A stretch of 64,000 bases of DNA from Pelagihabitans sp965238025 (GCA_965238025.1 OZ250162.1:3472001-3536000), one strand, 5' to 3'; positions 18,800 to 28,599 are shown, counted from the stretch's first letter. Made by a program: numbers and translations. Notes: generated by a model from the sequence alone, not told the origin.

Positions 18800-20527
18800 C
18801 TAAATGGCGTTGCTTATTGAAAAAAGGTGCTGATTCACCTCTTTAAGGCGAAGTTTGAATAGCTTAATTTCCTTCCGCTGGCCTGGTTTACCATAATCAT
18901 GATATATCGACACTTTCAGGTAAGTCGGGGTTATGCTCTTATTGCCCAAGTACTTTGCATTTACCATCCAAGTACCTTTCAGGGAATTATCTATTAAATA
19001 TTCCTCCATTGCATACCCGACCTGCTTCTCATTTTTAATACGTTCGGGGTTCTTGTATAGCCCATGTTCCCAAACAAAATACTGCTTATCGGGATTTACA
19101 AACTGAAGTTCGAATTCAGCCTCGCTGTCGTTCCATTCAAAAACCAAACGAATTCCTTCAAAATCGTCTTCGAACGGTATTAATCGTGCTCCGGACTCAT
19201 CAATAAAATTCTCGGTTTTAAGCGCCAGTAAATTATTGAATTCATGGTCGAAAATCTTTTTAAATATCCCTTCTTTATCCAAGAGAAGCCCAGTATTGAA
19301 CAAATAATCGCATCTTGTATACAAGGCGACCGCCCTTCTAGGTTTCCCGATCTCACGATAACTTCTTGCCAAATCCAAATAAGATTGTACATAACTGGGT
19401 CTGAGCATGAAAACCTGTTTGTATATTTGATGGGCACTGTTAAACTCCCCATTCGTCTGATAATGATATGCAAGTGCCTTAAGCGCAACGGGATTCCCAT
19501 AAAAAGTATCAATATTCTCCTCAATTATACGCTGTGCGATTTGTTTATTTTCGAGTTTGTGGGCAAAATGCCGATATACGGTTAAAATAAAGTGGTAGGA
19601 AGAACCGTAGATTTTCAACTGTTCCCTATAAATTTTAAGAGCATCTTGTTCATCTTCTACCCCTGACAACAGGCGGGAATAGTTTGGTGAGTTTACCAAT
19701 TGCGATTCGGCATCAAGGGTATCGTCTTTAAAATAATTATCCCCAAGTTTTGCCATATCGTAGGGCTTTTCGCTTCCGGGTGTGCCTGCCTTGGTATTGA
19801 TGACAATCAATCCACCGGCCGCAATACTACCATAACGGACCAAAGCCCCCGCGCCACCGATAATGGCAATACGTTCAATATTGGCCGTATTGATAAATAA
19901 TGGGGCTTCGGTAAATAGTTGCCCATCCACTTCGAAAAGGACCGGCCGAGGGTTCAGAATGGACATAAATCTTCTCGGTAAATAAACGACAGGGTTGGCG
20001 CTGTTATACGTAGAACGCTCCACCCGTATTCCGGCCATTATGCCTGGCAGGGCATAGGTGAAGTCAGCACCTCCCAAACTGAGATCTTTGCCTTCAACAA
20101 TTTTGATCCGAAAACCCGATCGTTCTTTATCAATAATACCGAAAGCCGTCCGAATCAGATTTTTATTTGTTGAATATTGTTTTTCCAGCTCTTTCTGGCT
20201 GCGTTTTCTTTTCTTCACGGTAACCTCGTCCAATTCCTCTATATTCGGATACATAGCGATGTTCAAAAAAGTGGTGACATCTTCGGTAATCACTTCAACG
20301 GGCACCATACCCAAATGACTGAATTGTAAGACCTGCCCCACCGTAACCCTGATTTTATACCATCCCTCGGAATCGGTTTTGGTGCCTTGGCCTGTTTCCT
20401 TGACCATAACCGTTACGTCGGGCAAGAGATTCTTGTCATCGGTGACCCGTCCGGAAACTGTTATTTGCTTCTGGGAATACGCAGTGGTAAAAATCCAAAG
20501 GAATACTATAAACAGTGTATTTCTCAT
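18800..20527 (-). CDS. Barrel-less plug-domain protein with TPR and C-terminal beta domain
   Basis: 575 residues. Signal peptide to about residue 18; CarboxypepD_reg-like domain 22-95 (VSGRVTDDKNLLPDVTVMV); a TonB-receptor-like plug at about 120-247 (VLFEVDGQLFTEAPL, IERIAIIGGAGALVRYGS); a helical TPR-like part at about 290-430 with NPVALKALAYHYQTNGEFNSA; and a C-terminal beta domain at about 455-575. No transmembrane barrel follows the plug. The plug-TPR-beta arrangement is shared with the upstream gene, whose C-terminus has the same FEWN/FDWN, FELQFVNP and YGKPGQR landmarks. Role unknown; likely periplasmic. Confidence 0.75.
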   Translation of the reverse strand: MRNTLFIVFLWIFTTAYSQKQITVSGRVTDDKNLLPDVTVMVKETGQGTKTDSEGWYKIRVTVGQVLQFSHLGMVPVEVITEDVTTFLNIAMYPNIEELDEVTVKKRKRSQKELEKQYSTNKNLIRTAFGIIDKERSGFRIKIVEGKDLSLGGADFTYALPGIMAGIRVERSTYNSANPVVYLPRRFMSILNPRPVLFEVDGQLFTEAPLFINTANIERIAIIGGAGALVRYGSIAAGGLIVINTKAGTPGSEKPYDMAKLGDNYFKDDTLDAESQLVNSPNYSRLLSGVEDEQDALKIYREQLKIYGSSYHFILTVYRHFAHKLENKQIAQRIIEENIDTFYGNPVALKALAYHYQTNGEFNSAHQIYKQVFMLRPSYVQSYLDLARSYREIGKPRRAVALYTRCDYLFNTGLLLDKEGIFKKIFDHEFNNLLALKTENFIDESGARLIPFEDDFEGIRLVFEWNDSEAEFELQFVNPDKQYFVWEHGLYKNPERIKNEKQVGYAMEEYLIDNSLKGTWMVNAKYLGNKSITPTYLKVSIYHDYGKPGQRKEIKLFKLRLKEVNQHLFSISNAI

Positions 20528-20637
20528 TTTTACAATTTTATTGATTAGACAATTTCAAAAAATCGACCCCGGTTCCTTCTATATCCAGCCGTTATATATA
20601 CTTCATTTTTTTGATAAGGCTCACTAAAACCAGCTTA

Positions 20638-22872
20638 TTAATCGACAACCAATTTGGCAAGCATTTTCTCTTCACCCTTTTCACTAAGTCGTATTAAATG
20701 TTCTTCCGAACGTTGCCCAGGCTTTCCAAAATTATATTGAACCGTACATTTAAGAAACGTTGGCTGATTATTATTTGGGTTATTATTTCCAAAATATTTT
20801 GCATTAATTATCCATTTTCCCTTGGTTTCGTTCCCATAAATTTCAAATTGTTCTTTGTTGAAGCCATCAGCAACCTCTTTTCTTACCCTTTCTAAGTTTG
20901 CCTCTTGCGTATGTGCCCATTTAAAAAATCTTTTTTGAGGGTTAACAAATTGGATTTCGAACTGGGCATCTGCGTTATTCCAATCAAAAACCAATCTGGC
21001 ATTGTATCTGATGTTACTCAACAAATTGCTATCTACCTTAGTAACATCCAATTCTTTTCCTTTTTCGAAGATCAGGTTTCGGATTTCCAAATCAATTATT
21101 TTTTGTAATCCTGAAAAGTCAAGGTCCGCACTCATCTTTCTACTTACGATATTGTTTAGCATATCTAAGGCAATTTGGTAATTTCCAACATTCTTGTTTG
21201 CCAAGGCCACATCTACATAAGATTGTACCCTATTAGGGTATCTCTGCAATAACTTTTCTGAAGCTTCTAAAGCAAGATCATAGTTTTTTAAATCATTTGC
21301 CTTGTACATCATCGCCAATAATTCTGAAAGTTGAGGAGTCTCTTTTTCCAGAACGTTCGATAGAATTTGAGTTGCTAAGGGCGTACCGAAAGTTGCAAAA
21401 AAGTTGCTTACATCAATAAAGTATTCTGGATTACTCAAATACCGGTCACGTTGAACAAGGTACAATTCATAGGCACTCTCAACATTTTTTCCATTTTTAA
21501 GTTCTTTTAAATAGCGTGTTACCGGCTGCTTGTTATGTGCCTTTATCCCGCCCTCATATATATTGTCTTTTAAAAGGGCCTGGTCAACCTTTTTCTTATC
21601 AGTATTAAATGTACCCGTCTTTGTTTTGATGAGTATTACCCCATTACTACCTTCACTTCCGTATCTATTGGTTGCTGCCAATCCTTTTAGTACCGTAATA
21701 CTTTCAATATTGTGGGGATCAATAATCCCCCCGATTCCTCGAACACGGGATGGGGCCGACAAATCATTTGAAGCTTCAGGGGCTACATCATTTAAACCAA
21801 CAAAGCTTGAGTCAGACCTTGGCATGGGAACACCGTCTATTACTATAAGCCCGTAATTATTTCCTAAAATAGAGTTTTTTGGTCTGATTTGCGCTTGACT
21901 CAAATCGTCATTCTGCCCCAAACTAATCCCTGAAAATTTCCCTTGAACCGCAGCGGAAGCGGTTGTACTTACTGAAGAGATATCATCTTCGGTGATAGAT
22001 TGGACCGCATAACCTACCTTGTCCGCATTCTCTACGCCATAGGCCGTTATAACTGTTTCTATGGGCTTCTCCCTTTTTTTTACGACTTCAACCTCATCCA
22101 GTTGAATTCCACGGTTCACATCTATCCAAACATTGGTATGTTTGTTTTCGTTAAGTGTCTTTTCTTTTGTAAGCCCTTGTGCCGTCGAGAATATTAAAAC
22201 ATCACCAACCTTGGCATTTATCTCATATACCCCATTTTCATTAGGGTAAACTTCTTTTTCGGCACCTTTAATTTTTATTGCAATCTTTTTGAAATCCAAA
22301 TTTTCTCCATAAACCGTACCACCGTACATTTCATCTGGGCTATTTTCTTTCTCTTTTTTGTCAATACGTGTAAGGTCGATGTGTTCCCCCTCATTAACGA
22401 TGCGGAGTAAATTGATATTGGTCACATTGGCTCGAGGCGAGCTACTAATGATATGCAGATTTCCTTCAAATTTGGGGCTGGCAATATTACTATTCTGTTT
22501 TCCATCTGTGAATAGGAGTATATCCCCTCCGGTAATATAATCGGCCAATGATCTGTAAGAAGTGGCTCCATCGAAGGAAAGACCTTCGAGTTTATCCCTG
22601 ATCGCTTTCCAATCGCCCGATTCAACAGTATAGATTTGAGAATCGACCACTCTGTTTTTAAACACTAACAACCCTACCTCAGCCTGCTGTTTTTCCTTAA
22701 AATACTTTTCCAAAAACGTAAATTCTTTCTGTATATCCCTATCTGCCATTGAGAGTGAAGTATCCCAACATATGGTTATATCCTTCTCAACTACATTAAA
22801 ATCTTCTTTTACCTGAGCAATGGTAATCCCAACAAACAGGCAAAAAATGAACGATAAAACAGTCTTTTTCAT
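20638..22872 (-). CDS. VWA domain - plug - TPR - beta-domain protein, no barrel
   Basis: 744 residues. Signal peptide to about residue 19; a von Willebrand A domain at 31-145 with a complete MIDAS (DTSLS 37-41, Thr104, Asp123 in FTDGK); a carboxypeptidase-regulatory-like beta domain at about 185-258; a plug domain at about 270-420 (YGLIVIDGVPM, IESITVLKGLAATNRYGSEG); TPR-like helices at about 505-590; and a C-terminal beta domain at about 624-744 that resembles YfaP/DUF2135 domains. There is no OMP barrel. The start ATG overlaps the stop of the preceding gene by 4 bases, indicating coupled translation. Confidence 0.8.
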   Translation of the reverse strand: MKKTVLSFIFCLFVGITIAQVKEDFNVVEKDITICWDTSLSMADRDIQKEFTFLEKYFKEKQQAEVGLLVFKNRVVDSQIYTVESGDWKAIRDKLEGLSFDGATSYRSLADYITGGDILLFTDGKQNSNIASPKFEGNLHIISSSPRANVTNINLLRIVNEGEHIDLTRIDKKEKENSPDEMYGGTVYGENLDFKKIAIKIKGAEKEVYPNENGVYEINAKVGDVLIFSTAQGLTKEKTLNENKHTNVWIDVNRGIQLDEVEVVKKREKPIETVITAYGVENADKVGYAVQSITEDDISSVSTTASAAVQGKFSGISLGQNDDLSQAQIRPKNSILGNNYGLIVIDGVPMPRSDSSFVGLNDVAPEASNDLSAPSRVRGIGGIIDPHNIESITVLKGLAATNRYGSEGSNGVILIKTKTGTFNTDKKKVDQALLKDNIYEGGIKAHNKQPVTRYLKELKNGKNVESAYELYLVQRDRYLSNPEYFIDVSNFFATFGTPLATQILSNVLEKETPQLSELLAMMYKANDLKNYDLALEASEKLLQRYPNRVQSYVDVALANKNVGNYQIALDMLNNIVSRKMSADLDFSGLQKIIDLEIRNLIFEKGKELDVTKVDSNLLSNIRYNARLVFDWNNADAQFEIQFVNPQKRFFKWAHTQEANLERVRKEVADGFNKEQFEIYGNETKGKWIINAKYFGNNNPNNNQPTFLKCTVQYNFGKPGQRSEEHLIRLSEKGEEKMLAKLVVD

Positions 22873-23987
22873 GGTATAAGGTGTTTTTCTTGTACCGAAC
22901 TGGCACTTAAGATATCATTCCAGCTACCTTTATGTTCAACTTGATCGAAAGGAACTGGTGCAGAAGCCGATGGCTGTCCATAATCATAGGGTACCATATT
23001 GGCTATTCGTATTTCCGCCATATATTGGCCAAAAATCAGATTTCTATAGGGCCGGTAATTGCCATAGGAATCAATGGTAAAAAACATATCATTGGCCACG
23101 TTGAGGGTAGAGCGGTATCTGTTTTTACCGGCATACTTAATGGATATTCTCCCTTTTTTTAGATGAAACTTTTTTAAATCAAGTCGGACTTGGGGTTGCT
23201 TAACGAATAGTTTATCTGATGTAATTTTTTTTCCGTCCCTGTAAAATGTAAAATTTTCACTTTCTAGGCTGCTATTCCATAGTGCTTGCATAAGATGTGT
23301 AGGTGATGCCAAATACGACTTTGCTCTCCGCCGAACGGTTACTTTGTTATCGGAGGCATCTGGCATATCAGCAAACCGAGAATAACCATGAATAACGGTA
23401 TATACAATATTATCGACTCTACTAAGGCTGTGTCTCCTGAAAACAATCTTAAAATCTTGTAAATCGAACTTTATTTCGTAAGCCAAATATTTATTGTAAA
23501 CTATTATGGGCTTTTCAGAATAAGCAGTGAGTGTTTTTTCATTGCTATTGAAGTACAATTTAATGTCGTGTTCGTTTAGGATAAAGCTTCTTGAAGCTGC
23601 GGTGCTTTCACCTAAAAATTCTAATCGAAACACTTCAAGTTTTTGTTCTCTGGTATACGGATCACTCGTTAAAACAACCTCTTGTAGCTGTTCGATTTTT
23701 GGAGAAAGCGAGATGATTATTGGTTCTTCATTAGTCGGTTTGTCTATTAGGGCAGTACTGTACCCCATAAAACTAGCAACTAATTTCGCATTGGCTTGCC
23801 CTTTTCCATTAATTAGGAAATATCCATTTTCGTCGGAAAGCGTACCGATTGTACTACCATTAAAATATATGGATGCTCCCATTAGGGGCTCATTTGTGGC
23901 CTTATTTATGACCTGACCTTCTATGATCTGCCCATTGATGTTTTGTACCAGTAGATAAAAAACGAACAATAAAATTGATTTTTTCAT
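22869..23987 (-). CDS. Secreted CarboxypepD_reg-like domain protein
   Basis: 372 residues. Signal peptide ends near INGQ (residue 20). A CarboxypepD_reg-like beta sandwich spans about 21-100 (IEGQVINKATNEPLMGASIY), and the rest belongs to a common Bacteroidota secreted type that starts with a conserved FLGES segment (about 124-128) and has SEKPIIVYNKYLAYEIKFDL. The function is unknown. It is coupled by a 4-base overlap to the VWA-plug gene and lies 52 bases after the M24 peptidase gene, so it is likely the second gene of a four-gene operon. Confidence 0.8.
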   Translation of the reverse strand: MKKSILLFVFYLLVQNINGQIIEGQVINKATNEPLMGASIYFNGSTIGTLSDENGYFLINGKGQANAKLVASFMGYSTALIDKPTNEEPIIISLSPKIEQLQEVVLTSDPYTREQKLEVFRLEFLGESTAASRSFILNEHDIKLYFNSNEKTLTAYSEKPIIVYNKYLAYEIKFDLQDFKIVFRRHSLSRVDNIVYTVIHGYSRFADMPDASDNKVTVRRRAKSYLASPTHLMQALWNSSLESENFTFYRDGKKITSDKLFVKQPQVRLDLKKFHLKKGRISIKYAGKNRYRSTLNVANDMFFTIDSYGNYRPYRNLIFGQYMAEIRIANMVPYDYGQPSASAPVPFDQVEHKGSWNDILSASSVQEKHLIP

Positions 23988-24039
23988 AGCTTGTAGTTTT
24001 CCTTTAAATTACACATAATTCTATAAAAAAAGTTGAATT

Positions 24040-25389
24040 CTATCTTCCTTGATGCTCTTTGGGTCTTGGGATTAAGAGCAACTCGGTCTGCCGACCGTTG
24101 ACATATCGAAATCCCTTTTCTCCATAAAATCCAGCTTCTTCCAGCATAATACGGATATCCCTTTTCCATTCGGGAACGGTTATGGTCGTATTCAGTTCAA
24201 TGGCATACACGGTATTCGGGTTCAAAGGATAGTTTTCACCATCGTCTTTCATTACACCTCCCTGGCTGTCCCACATCCCTATAGTGGTTCCGGCGGAATG
24301 TCCGTACGTGCCCAAGGGATGCGTATAAATAGCCGGTCTAAGTCCCGCGACCTTGGCTTCACTTAAAGAGGTTGCCAAAATCTCATTACCCGTTCGTCCC
24401 GTAATCATATTCCTGGTCAAGAAATCCTGAACCCGATTTCCATCTTTTAGTCCATCTACCAAGAACTTGGGTGCTTCTTTTTCATTAGGCCTCAAAACAT
24501 AAGCCAGTTCCTGACAATCGGTATTTAGACGCAAGTAGGTAATCCCGAAATCGCAGTGCAACAGATCTCCGGGAAGGATTACCATATCATCTGGGCGTCC
24601 TGAAAAGGAATATAAGTGTCCCACCAACTCCTCACTGGTTCTTTGCACATCTACCGTAGGATGAAACCAAGTTTCTAAGCCCATATCGGTAACTTTTTGT
24701 CGCATCCACCATTCCACTTCGGAGGTGGTAGTAATGCCGGGTGTAATAACTTCTTCAGAAAATGCCTCGGAGATAATGTTGTGTGTAATATCTACCAATT
24801 GCTTGTAGATGACCATTTCCCTTTCTGTGCGCGTCTCTATCCATCGGACGGCCAGTTTTTCGGCAGAAACTACTTTTGCACGCATATTTTTAGGAAGGTA
24901 TTGCATGAATTCGTCATAATCGGTCTTGTCAAGGCCATCGGCAATGTTATGATCTTTTGAAAAGTTAAGCGCTATTTTTTTAGGATTTCGTTCGTCTATT
25001 AATTGCATTAATCGCTTCCATTGGTCGGGTTCTTTTTCCTTGTCCCATGCAGATTCTATATTATCACCTACATTATAACGGGCAACGGCCAGTTTTTCAA
25101 TTGTATTGCTCGCCCTGTTCCTATAAAAGAGTAAAATGGTCCTTCTGCGTGCATTCAACCACTTAGAAGGTAACATGGTTTTTAAAACAGGGTCCTCATT
25201 ATATTCCCTGGATATTAAAATCCACATATCAACGTCAGTGGCATCCATCAATTCCGGAAGTAGTTTGTTAAAACGTTCGTTTAGGATTTCGTCCACTACC
25301 CGTGCGCGATCCACTTCTGGTAGAATCTGCTGGGCGTTCGCTTTAATCAAAAAAAGAAATAAAACAAAAAACAGAAGGTGGCTTTTCAT
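24040..25389 (-). CDS. Exported M24-family metallopeptidase (Xaa-Pro aminopeptidase-like)
   Basis: 449 residues with a signal peptide ending at NAQ (residue 19). The C-terminal pita-bread fold has the expected metal ligands: an Asp in LLHCDFGITY, a second Asp in LNTDCQ, a His in YGHSAGTTIG, and glutamates in YAIELNT and in the last strands. The N-terminal creatinase-like domain is present (residues 25-200). A role in periplasmic dipeptide or proline-peptide hydrolysis is plausible. It is the first gene of the run leading to the plug-domain proteins. Confidence 0.88.
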   Translation of the reverse strand: MKSHLLFFVLFLFLIKANAQQILPEVDRARVVDEILNERFNKLLPELMDATDVDMWILISREYNEDPVLKTMLPSKWLNARRRTILLFYRNRASNTIEKLAVARYNVGDNIESAWDKEKEPDQWKRLMQLIDERNPKKIALNFSKDHNIADGLDKTDYDEFMQYLPKNMRAKVVSAEKLAVRWIETRTEREMVIYKQLVDITHNIISEAFSEEVITPGITTTSEVEWWMRQKVTDMGLETWFHPTVDVQRTSEELVGHLYSFSGRPDDMVILPGDLLHCDFGITYLRLNTDCQELAYVLRPNEKEAPKFLVDGLKDGNRVQDFLTRNMITGRTGNEILATSLSEAKVAGLRPAIYTHPLGTYGHSAGTTIGMWDSQGGVMKDDGENYPLNPNTVYAIELNTTITVPEWKRDIRIMLEEAGFYGEKGFRYVNGRQTELLLIPRPKEHQGR

Positions 25390-25466
25390 AGGCTGTAATT
25401 TATATAAGAAAAATACAGCTTTTCAAGGGTAAAACAAAGGAAGATGAATGGTATTGCCAGGGAAGT

Positions 25467-26576
25467 CTACAATTCAATTAGACCAAGGGTTTCCGTTCTT
25501 TTAATTTTTCCAGTATCAGTTTCTACAAAGTATGGAAGTAAGAATGCCTCTTTGGGGATTTCGTATTTTTTTATTGAAGAAAGCGCAGCTATATCCTCAA
25601 GTAGCTTTTTAACATCATTTTCGCCCTCTACTACTAAAATAAGTTTTTGACCAAGGATGGTATCCTGAATTCCTGCAACAAAAAACCTCTGGGCAATCAG
25701 GGGGGCCAGCTTCCCCTCAATAAGTTCTGGATGAAGTTTCACACCTCCCGAGTTAATAACATTATCATACCTGCCCAGCCATTCGAATGTGGTACTTGAA
25801 GTAAGGCTCACCACATCATTCGTTATAATGCGTTTGTTTGAAATTTTAGGGGCATCGATTACCAAACAGTTTCTATTGTCAGTTGAAAGTGTTATATCGT
25901 GGAGTGCATTGAATGGGTTTCCTTCAAGGGTTTCCACCCCGACTATGTCTGTCTGGCGGGCGTTGAGCCTGGAAGTATCAATTTCCTTTACTGCGATATG
26001 GGTAATGGTCTCTGTCATCCCATAGGTTTCAAAAACCTTGGATTTTACCCCTCCCAATTTTTGTTTTAAACTAAAAGAAATAGGGGCTCCACCGACTATC
26101 AGCTTTTTAATTTTATCGATCTTATCTAAGGAATGCTGGAGTTGCATGGGGACCATCGCCCCAAAATCATAGACTTTATCACTTTCTTCCAAGGGATTGG
26201 ACGAAGGCGCAATGCAATTTAAATCCAGCCCTAGAACCATTGCCCGAACAAGCATCATTTTACCAGCGATATAATCTGCCGAAAGACAAAGCAAGGCCGA
26301 ATTTCCGGGCCGTAAATCAAAAAAATTGCCAGTAGCCAAAGCTGAATTGACCATGTGATACTTTTGCAGCACAATGGGTTTGGGTGTCCCTGTAGAGCCT
26401 GAGGTGTTCACTGCTACAGTTGGTGAGTCGTCTAACCAATCAGACAAAAAATGACCTACAAATTTTTCAAAAGGTTCGCCTTCCTTTATAAAATAATAGG
26501 CCATATCTTTTAGCGTTTCCTTAGAAAAGGAAATTCCGTTTAGTTTAAAATTGGGATGTATCGTACTAATGTTCAA
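25467..26576 (-). CDS. menE: o-Succinylbenzoate-CoA ligase
   Basis: 369 residues, short for an acyl-CoA synthetase but normal for the compact Bacteroidota MenE. The AMP-binding P-loop TSGSTGTPKPIVL is at about residue 60 and the A5-like motif YGMTETITHIA is near 190; GRYDNVINSGGVKLHPE marks the hinge and small C-terminal domain. It activates o-succinylbenzoate for menaquinone ring closure. Its start overlaps the CPBP protease gene by 11 bases and menC lies just upstream, which strengthens the assignment. Confidence 0.93.
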   Translation of the reverse strand: MNISTIHPNFKLNGISFSKETLKDMAYYFIKEGEPFEKFVGHFLSDWLDDSPTVAVNTSGSTGTPKPIVLQKYHMVNSALATGNFFDLRPGNSALLCLSADYIAGKMMLVRAMVLGLDLNCIAPSSNPLEESDKVYDFGAMVPMQLQHSLDKIDKIKKLIVGGAPISFSLKQKLGGVKSKVFETYGMTETITHIAVKEIDTSRLNARQTDIVGVETLEGNPFNALHDITLSTDNRNCLVIDAPKISNKRIITNDVVSLTSSTTFEWLGRYDNVINSGGVKLHPELIEGKLAPLIAQRFFVAGIQDTILGQKLILVVEGENDVKKLLEDIAALSSIKKYEIPKEAFLLPYFVETDTGKIKRTETLGLIEL

Positions 26577-27507
26577 GCAAACTGTCGTTGTTATTTGATG
26601 CTAAAAACTCTTCTTTGGATAGCACTCTACCTGCTAGGCGTTCTTTCCAATTTGTCCATCCATATTTTTTAGAAAAAATAACCAATATAATCGGATAGAT
26701 GATCAATACGGGGATGAGTACATCCCAGCCCAAAGCAGGCTCGGAAACATCACGATAAATAGAATTGGTTTGGAAAGCAGTCCAGTCAGCGGTTACCAAT
26801 AAGGCCCCGATCAGGTTATTCGCAGCATGAAAACCCAGGGCTAGTTCAAGACCTTCATCCATAAGGGTTAAAATCCCAAGAAAAAATCCAGTACCAATGT
26901 AGTACACCATAATGCCCATACCTAATTTATCAACTTCGGGATTGGCAATATGCATCACTCCAAACAATACAGAGGTAATGACAAGGGGTACCCATCTATT
27001 TTTGGCCATAATGCCAATTCCTTGCATCATATGGCCACGAAACAGATATTCTTCAAAGCTGGTCTGTAACGGAATGAGCAAAATACCAATTACTGCCAAA
27101 ATAAGAAACGGTACCAACTTAAAATTAAACTCGTAATCTTCGGGAGACATGAAAATGTCTATTCCGGTTAGCGCAATGGTAATCGTTCCCCATAGAAGAA
27201 AGGCAAAGAAAATGCGACCCCAATCAACTTTTTTCCTAGAAGTGGTCAGCGAAGTGATTGTCTGAGAATGCACCCATTTCGTCCAACCAAGTACCACAAA
27301 CAGACCCACGGCCAAAGGGGCCAGGGCAATTATCAACACAACATTAGAGCCTAACATTTCTATCATGTCCGCCATACTGTCTTCCACACTAACCGGTGAT
27401 AGCAATACTGCTACGTAGTTCAACGCCATTAAAGCAATGAAAGCAGTTGGGATGAACCAGTATTTCCATAAACCAATATCACCCTTATAACCTTGTTCTA
27501 TATACAT
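26566..27507 (-). CDS. CPBP-family intramembrane metalloprotease
   Basis: 313 residues with about seven to eight transmembrane helices. The CPBP (Abi/CaaX) motifs are present: EEYLFRGHMMQG (EExxxR) near residue 158, a second-motif region SVLFGVMHI with the histidine, and GFHAANN near residue 233. Family members are membrane proteases or protein-maturation factors. It sits inside the menaquinone operon, overlapping menC by 10 bases and menE by 11 bases, an arrangement repeated in several Flavobacteriia. Why a protease is placed there is unknown. Confidence 0.88.
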   Translation of the reverse strand: MYIEQGYKGDIGLWKYWFIPTAFIALMALNYVAVLLSPVSVEDSMADMIEMLGSNVVLIIALAPLAVGLFVVLGWTKWVHSQTITSLTTSRKKVDWGRIFFAFLLWGTITIALTGIDIFMSPEDYEFNFKLVPFLILAVIGILLIPLQTSFEEYLFRGHMMQGIGIMAKNRWVPLVITSVLFGVMHIANPEVDKLGMGIMVYYIGTGFFLGILTLMDEGLELALGFHAANNLIGALLVTADWTAFQTNSIYRDVSEPALGWDVLIPVLIIYPIILVIFSKKYGWTNWKERLAGRVLSKEEFLASNNNDSLLEH

Positions 27508-28550
27508 AAATCTTCTATTAAATTTTCTTGCCAGTTTTTATTGTTATCATAACGCAATGTACCATTTTCTACTTTGAGCGGGCTCTCAAAATTGTTCGTG
27601 TACAAGCTTCCGGTCCCCAGACCTTGTGGGAGTTTATTCTTTAGGGTAAAGGTCCATTGCGCAATGGCATTAAGACCAATATTACTTTCTAAGGCACTGG
27701 TTACCCACCAACCAATATCATTTGCTTTAGCACTATTTATCCATTCAAGGCACCCCTTAAACCCACCTACTAAACTCGGTTTTAAAATAATGTATTGCGG
27801 ATTTATTGTTTGTAGTAATTCCTCTTTTTTTGTTACGCCAAAAATACCAATAAGTTCTTCGTCCAGGGCAATTGGTAAAGGTGTGTTGGCACATAAACGC
27901 TTCATTTCAATTTCATTTCCTTGTCGTATGGGTTGCTCTATGGAATGTAGCCCCAGTTTACTCAATAGTCCTAATTTGTTCATTGCGTCGTCCGGTAAAA
28001 AGGCGCCATTGGCATCTACCCGAAGTTCTATTTTTTCTGGGGAATATCTTTCCCTTATAGATCTTAGCAAATCGTACTCCTTTTCAAAATCGATGGCCCC
28101 GATTTTCATTTTTATACAATTGAAGCCTGCTTCCAATTTTTGCTGAATCTGTTCGAACATAAAACCTTCATCCCCCATCCAAATGAGTCCGTTAATGGGT
28201 ATCGAACTATTCTTTTTAGTAAAATCGGAAGGGAATAAAATAAAGGGGTCAATCGCATTCAATGAAAGAAAGGCCTGCTCGACCCCAAATTGTATGCTGG
28301 GAAACTGCATCAAAGCATCCCAGAGTTTAGCTGCCCCTAAATCTATATTATCACAAACCCATCGCAATTTTTCTTCATAGTGTGGTACATTATCAATACT
28401 TAGGCCTTTCAATAATCCGCATTCCCCTATTCCTCGTGATTTACCGTCATCCAATACAATAAAATAGGTTTCTTTTTGGGTAAGCACACCGCGTGACGTA
28501 CCGCTAGGCCTCTTAAAATCTAAAATGTATTTTTTATAAATCGCTTTCAT
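27498..28550 (-). CDS. menC: o-Succinylbenzoate synthase
   Basis: 350 residues of the enolase superfamily, dehydrating SHCHC to o-succinylbenzoate in menaquinone synthesis. The second-half barrel motifs are in order: KMK in NCIKMKIGAID (the KxK catalytic lysine), the metal-binding Asp in RVDANGAF, Glu in SIEQPI, Asp in ALDEELIG, and the second catalytic Lys in YIILKPSLVGG. The operon with CPBP and menE supports MenC over dipeptide epimerase. Divergent from the SDR gene by 49 bases. Confidence 0.94.
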   Translation of the reverse strand: MKAIYKKYILDFKRPSGTSRGVLTQKETYFIVLDDGKSRGIGECGLLKGLSIDNVPHYEEKLRWVCDNIDLGAAKLWDALMQFPSIQFGVEQAFLSLNAIDPFILFPSDFTKKNSSIPINGLIWMGDEGFMFEQIQQKLEAGFNCIKMKIGAIDFEKEYDLLRSIRERYSPEKIELRVDANGAFLPDDAMNKLGLLSKLGLHSIEQPIRQGNEIEMKRLCANTPLPIALDEELIGIFGVTKKEELLQTINPQYIILKPSLVGGFKGCLEWINSAKANDIGWWVTSALESNIGLNAIAQWTFTLKNKLPQGLGTGSLYTNNFESPLKVENGTLRYDNNKNWQENLIEDLCI

Positions 28551-28599
28551 TCAATAGCTCCAAATTTAACTATATTATGCCAGTTAAATTCAAGAAGAT

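Noticed and set aside
18800..22872. Two TonB-dependent receptors
   Set aside because: Plug-like strands are followed by TPR-like helices and a soluble beta domain; no barrel of 22 strands exists.
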